NCBI RefSeq assembly: GCF_900142535.1
Contig: NZ_FRBE01000014.1
Coordinates: forward strand, 1-64,000
Length of the DNA stretch: 64,000 nt
Direction: 5' to 3'
Source: Fibrobacter sp. UWEL
Lineage (GTDB): Bacteria; Fibrobacterota; Fibrobacteria; Fibrobacterales; Fibrobacteraceae
Below, in pieces: positions 61,767 through 64,000 of the stretch (positions are counted from its first letter, which is position 1; every line of letters begins with the position of its first letter). The notes under the pieces are model-generated. The model searched no databases. It had not been told where the DNA came from and saw nothing but the letters and a program-made list of their open reading frames with translations. Both the position numbers and the translations under genes were made by a program.

Positions 61767-62108
61767 ATGTGTAAGAACATCGCTGTATGTGGCTTGAATT
61801 GCGAAAAATGCGACGCCTATATCGCAACCAAGAACAACGATAACGAGCTTCGCGAAAAGACAGCGAAGAAGTGGGCCGAGATGAACAACGCTCCGGAAAT
61901 CACTGCAGAAACCATCAACTGCACCGGTTGCCGCGGCACTGGCGTCAAGTTCTATTTCTGCAGCCACCTCTGCCCCATCCGCAAATGCGCTGTAGAAAAA
62001 GGCTTCGATCATTGCGGCTTGTGTCCGAACATGGAAAACTGCGAAACCGTAAAGATGATTCACGGCAACAATCCCGACGCCAAGAACAATCTTTGCGGAT
62101 TGAAATGA
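61767..62108 (+). CDS. DUF3795-like cysteine-rich protein
   Basis: A 113-residue protein from ATG 61767 with ribosome site AAGGAA. It has at least ten Cys arranged as CGLNCEKCDAY, CTGCRGTG, CSHLCPIRKC, and CGLCPNMENC, the pattern of DUF3795 proteins. Likely binds zinc or an iron-sulfur cluster; the role is unknown. Same direction and close to the GNAT gene, so probably one operon. Confidence 0.82.
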   Translation: MCKNIAVCGLNCEKCDAYIATKNNDNELREKTAKKWAEMNNAPEITAETINCTGCRGTGVKFYFCSHLCPIRKCAVEKGFDHCGLCPNMENCETVKMIHGNNPDAKNNLCGLK

Positions 62109-62212
62109 TTTGATTCTGCGAAAAAAGTAAATGCAAGTGACAGATTCGCTGCATACCAGTGTTTCAAAGAGTAAAGGGCGAAACCCAGCCCAAAGTTTAT
62201 CAAGGAGAAAAT

Positions 62213-62794
62213 ATGAAACGTGTGTTTTTTGGATTGATTGTCTTGGCTATTGGCATCGTGATGTTGCTTCGTGCCTTGGGAATTATTGATCTAGAATGGA
62301 TGAACAATCTTGAATGGAGAATGTACATCGTTCCTGCAATCGTCATTCTTGTTGGTCTACGGATTGTATTTGGCGGTTGCAAATGTGGCTGCAGCAACGG
62401 TCATTGTGATCACCACTGCCACAGCGATAATATGTGTGAAAAGAAAGCCGCTGACTCCATGGATGATAGCGGATTCTTGAAAATTGAAACTCTGCTTTCG
62501 GGCCAGAAGTACAATCTGAATGGAGAAAATTTTTCTGGCGCAAAAATCAGTGCTATGCTGGGCGGAGTCTCTCTAGATTTACGTGGCGCAAATTTCCCCG
62601 CTGAAAGTGAAATCAAGGTAAGTACTTTTATGGGTGGTGCCGACATTTTTGTTCCTAAGGACGTCAAGGTGGAAGTTTCTTCCTCCTGCATTTGTGGCGG
62701 TGTTAAGAACGTGAAGCCCTTAAGTGAAGTCGGTGAAAAGGTTTTGCGAATTCATGCAGAATGCCTTTTCGGCGGCGTAGACATTAAGTACTGA
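62213..62794 (+). CDS. LiaF-like membrane protein
   Basis: A 193-residue protein from ATG 62213 (ribosome site AAGGAG). Two membrane helices at about 3-20 and 36-54 (DUF5668-like) are followed by a Cys/His-rich loop (CKCGCSNGHCDHHCH, possibly metal-binding) and a C-terminal LiaF/DUF2154-like beta-helix (about 95-193; ISAMLGGVSLDLRG, STFMGGADIFVPKDV, LFGGVDIKY). LiaF proteins modulate envelope-stress sensing. No LiaRS-type kinase gene lies next to it. Confidence 0.8.
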   Translation: MKRVFFGLIVLAIGIVMLLRALGIIDLEWMNNLEWRMYIVPAIVILVGLRIVFGGCKCGCSNGHCDHHCHSDNMCEKKAADSMDDSGFLKIETLLSGQKYNLNGENFSGAKISAMLGGVSLDLRGANFPAESEIKVSTFMGGADIFVPKDVKVEVSSSCICGGVKNVKPLSEVGEKVLRIHAECLFGGVDIKY

Positions 62795-62823
62795 TTGTCG
62801 GCAAATATTGTAGATTCCGTTCT

Positions 62824-63348
62824 ATGAATCTTGAAACTGAACGATTGATTTTAAGGCGCTGGAGCATTGAGGATGCCCCACGTCTATTTGAACTTGCCTG
62901 CGATCCTATAATTGGAGAACGTGCGGGTTGGCCACCCCACAAGAGTGTAGAAGAAAGTGAGAAAGTAATTCGTGTGGCTTTCGATAGCGAAACGGTGTGG
63001 GCCGTCGTACAAAAATCTGATGGACAAATCATAGGATGTACTGGTTATATGCCCGCGGCCTCGGTGGACATTCCCTGTGGTATGAACGAGAGAATCGCAG
63101 GTTATTGGATCGGTAAACCCTATTGGAATCAAGGCTATTGTACGGAGTCTTTACTGCGGGTTATCCATCATGCTTTCGAAGAAAAACATTTGAACGCTCT
63201 GGTCAGTAGTCACTTCATTGACAATCCTGCTTCCGGTCGAGTTCTAACCAAGTGCGGTTTTAAATTAATCCCTGGCTTATTTTATGATGCGGGGCTTTAT
63301 ACTGGTAAAGACCGTCCCATGCGAGTTTTGAGATTAGAGAACAAGTAG
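62824..63348 (+). CDS. GNAT acetyltransferase, RimJ/RimL-like
   Basis: A 174-residue protein. It starts with the typical LETERLILRRW block and contains GYWIGKPYWNQGYCTESLLRVI as acetyl-CoA motif A and NPASGRVLTKCGFKL near the end. Such enzymes acetylate protein N-termini or small amines; the substrate is unknown. It begins 27 bases after the LiaF-like gene. Confidence 0.88.
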   Translation: MNLETERLILRRWSIEDAPRLFELACDPIIGERAGWPPHKSVEESEKVIRVAFDSETVWAVVQKSDGQIIGCTGYMPAASVDIPCGMNERIAGYWIGKPYWNQGYCTESLLRVIHHAFEEKHLNALVSSHFIDNPASGRVLTKCGFKLIPGLFYDAGLYTGKDRPMRVLRLENK

Positions 63349-63370
63349 AAATTACCATATAACCAAAACG

Positions 63371-63398
63371 AAACGGCCGCACTTGAGTGCGGTCGTTT
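63371..63398. terminator. bidirectional terminator between convergent genes
   Basis: A 12-bp stem AAACGGCCGCAC (63371-63382) with GTGCGGTCGTTT (63387-63398), loop TTGA, one G-T pair, with A and T runs on the two sides. It serves both the GNAT gene and the convergent 63406-63966 gene. Confidence 0.9.
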
Positions 63399-63405
63399 TC
63401 TCTAA

Positions 63406-63966
63406 TTACTCGATGGTGAAGTAGGTATCGTAGTAGATGAAGGGGCGCTTCTTCTTTTTCTTGAACTTGCCCTTTCCACCGCCTTCCAGTTCGGAAACCA
63501 GATCCTGGATACCGCCCATGTCAATCTTGTTGGGATCATCGCCGTCTTCGTCCGGTTCCTTCACCTTGAAGTAAGGAATCACCAGATCAAAGTCTTCCTT
63601 GTCAGCATCCTTTTCAAAGTTGAAGGAGTATTCCGTTTCAGTATTGCCGTCCTTGACCTTCTTGCTGGAAATGCTGACGCTAACCAGACGAGCGGGAAGA
63701 GACACTGCGTCAAACTGAACAATCATATCCAGGGCGTATTCTTCCAGAGGAAGGGTGGTTCTGGAGAAGCAGAAATCACCTACACTATTGAAAACGCCGT
63801 CCAGTTCCACACCGTACTTCATCAAATCGCGAAGCATGATATGAGTTGCGCCATATTCCATAGCCTTCAAGGTAAACTTAGACTTGACCATGAGCTGGTG
63901 CAACTTCAGGGAGTATTTATCCAGGCGAGAAGCCAGGTTCATTTGCATTTTAAATTCTTTTGCCAT
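63406..63966 (-). CDS. hypothetical cytoplasmic protein
   Basis: A 186-residue protein from ATG 63966; the frame upstream of it has no ribosome site. The N-terminal half is helical (LASRLDKYSLKLHQLMVKSKFTL), the middle is beta-rich, and residues about 130-170 are acidic and Gly-rich, ending in a Lys-rich run (GGGKGKFKKKKKR) before a short hydrophobic tail. No family is recognised. It ends at the shared terminator. Its promoter lies near the right edge of the window. Confidence 0.7.
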   Translation of the reverse strand: MAKEFKMQMNLASRLDKYSLKLHQLMVKSKFTLKAMEYGATHIMLRDLMKYGVELDGVFNSVGDFCFSRTTLPLEEYALDMIVQFDAVSLPARLVSVSISSKKVKDGNTETEYSFNFEKDADKEDFDLVIPYFKVKEPDEDGDDPNKIDMGGIQDLVSELEGGGKGKFKKKKKRPFIYYDTYFTIE

Positions 63967-64000
63967 ATTCGTTCCTATTTGCGTCTGCAAATATAATTAA

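Overview
The window most likely comes from a Fibrobacter species (F. succinogenes or a close relative). The strongest pointer is the circularly permuted 1,3-1,4-beta-glucanase at 31663-32790, which matches what I recall of the well-studied F. succinogenes enzyme almost block for block, down to its poly-Ser linkers and basic C-terminus. Supporting signs are a protein of the TIGR02147 family (named from Fibrobacter), Ser-rich lipoprotein linkers, T9SS-like C-terminal tails on other secreted hydrolases, and abundant plant-polysaccharide enzymes. All assignments come from reading the sequence; no database search was run.

Layout. (1) 1-23.9 kb: a giant secreted-protein locus. A 6068-residue protein with an N-terminal LEPR-XLL-type motif and many calcium-binding nonapeptide (RTX-like) blocks is followed by a membrane protein fusing PqqD-like, M50 metalloprotease-like and HlyD-like parts. 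That gene is translationally coupled to a shortened SecA-like ATPase, and a GAF-HlyD adaptor lies convergently. No ABC transporter is present. This looks like a dedicated export machine for the giant protein and is the main candidate for an undescribed system. (2) 23.9-29.4 kb: a prophage-like remnant or small integrated element with a lambda-like divergent control region, a Cro/CI-type repressor with an apparently leaderless promoter, a recombination-type gene pair and an excisionase-like protein, but no integrase or virion genes. It is bounded by odd repeat arrays. (3) 29.4-42.2 kb: archaeal-type IMP cyclohydrolase, a GntR-type regulator, licheninase, a LuxR-TPR regulator, a radical SAM/DUF4130 DNA-metabolism pair, a GH5 mannanase-like enzyme without signal peptide, a TIGR02147-lipoprotein-PAS operon, and a possible RNA polymerase omega subunit. 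(4) 42.2-46.5 kb: tRNA-Ser, an M3 peptidase, a lipoprotein and a variant PurF. (5) 46.8-48.9 kb: a GH43-CBM6-CBM6 enzyme. (6) 49.1-53.2 kb: grpE, dnaK and dnaJ; grpE and dnaK each carry a near-perfect sigma-54 promoter. (7) 53.2-55.8 kb: a lipoprotein, radical SAM/SPASM protein and flavodoxin-like reductase in an overlapping operon that looks like a peptide-modification system. (8) 55.8-59.9 kb: divergent GH30 and GH43 enzymes sharing the same accessory domain, probably for arabinogalactan-type side chains. (9) 60.2-64.0 kb: a TetR regulator with twin operators followed by small membrane, GNAT, DUF3795, LiaF-like and unknown genes.

The genes reflect a fibre-degrading lifestyle: secreted hydrolases with sorting tails or modules, regulators for them, housekeeping purine and chaperone genes, and two specialised systems (giant-protein export and radical SAM/lipoprotein modification).
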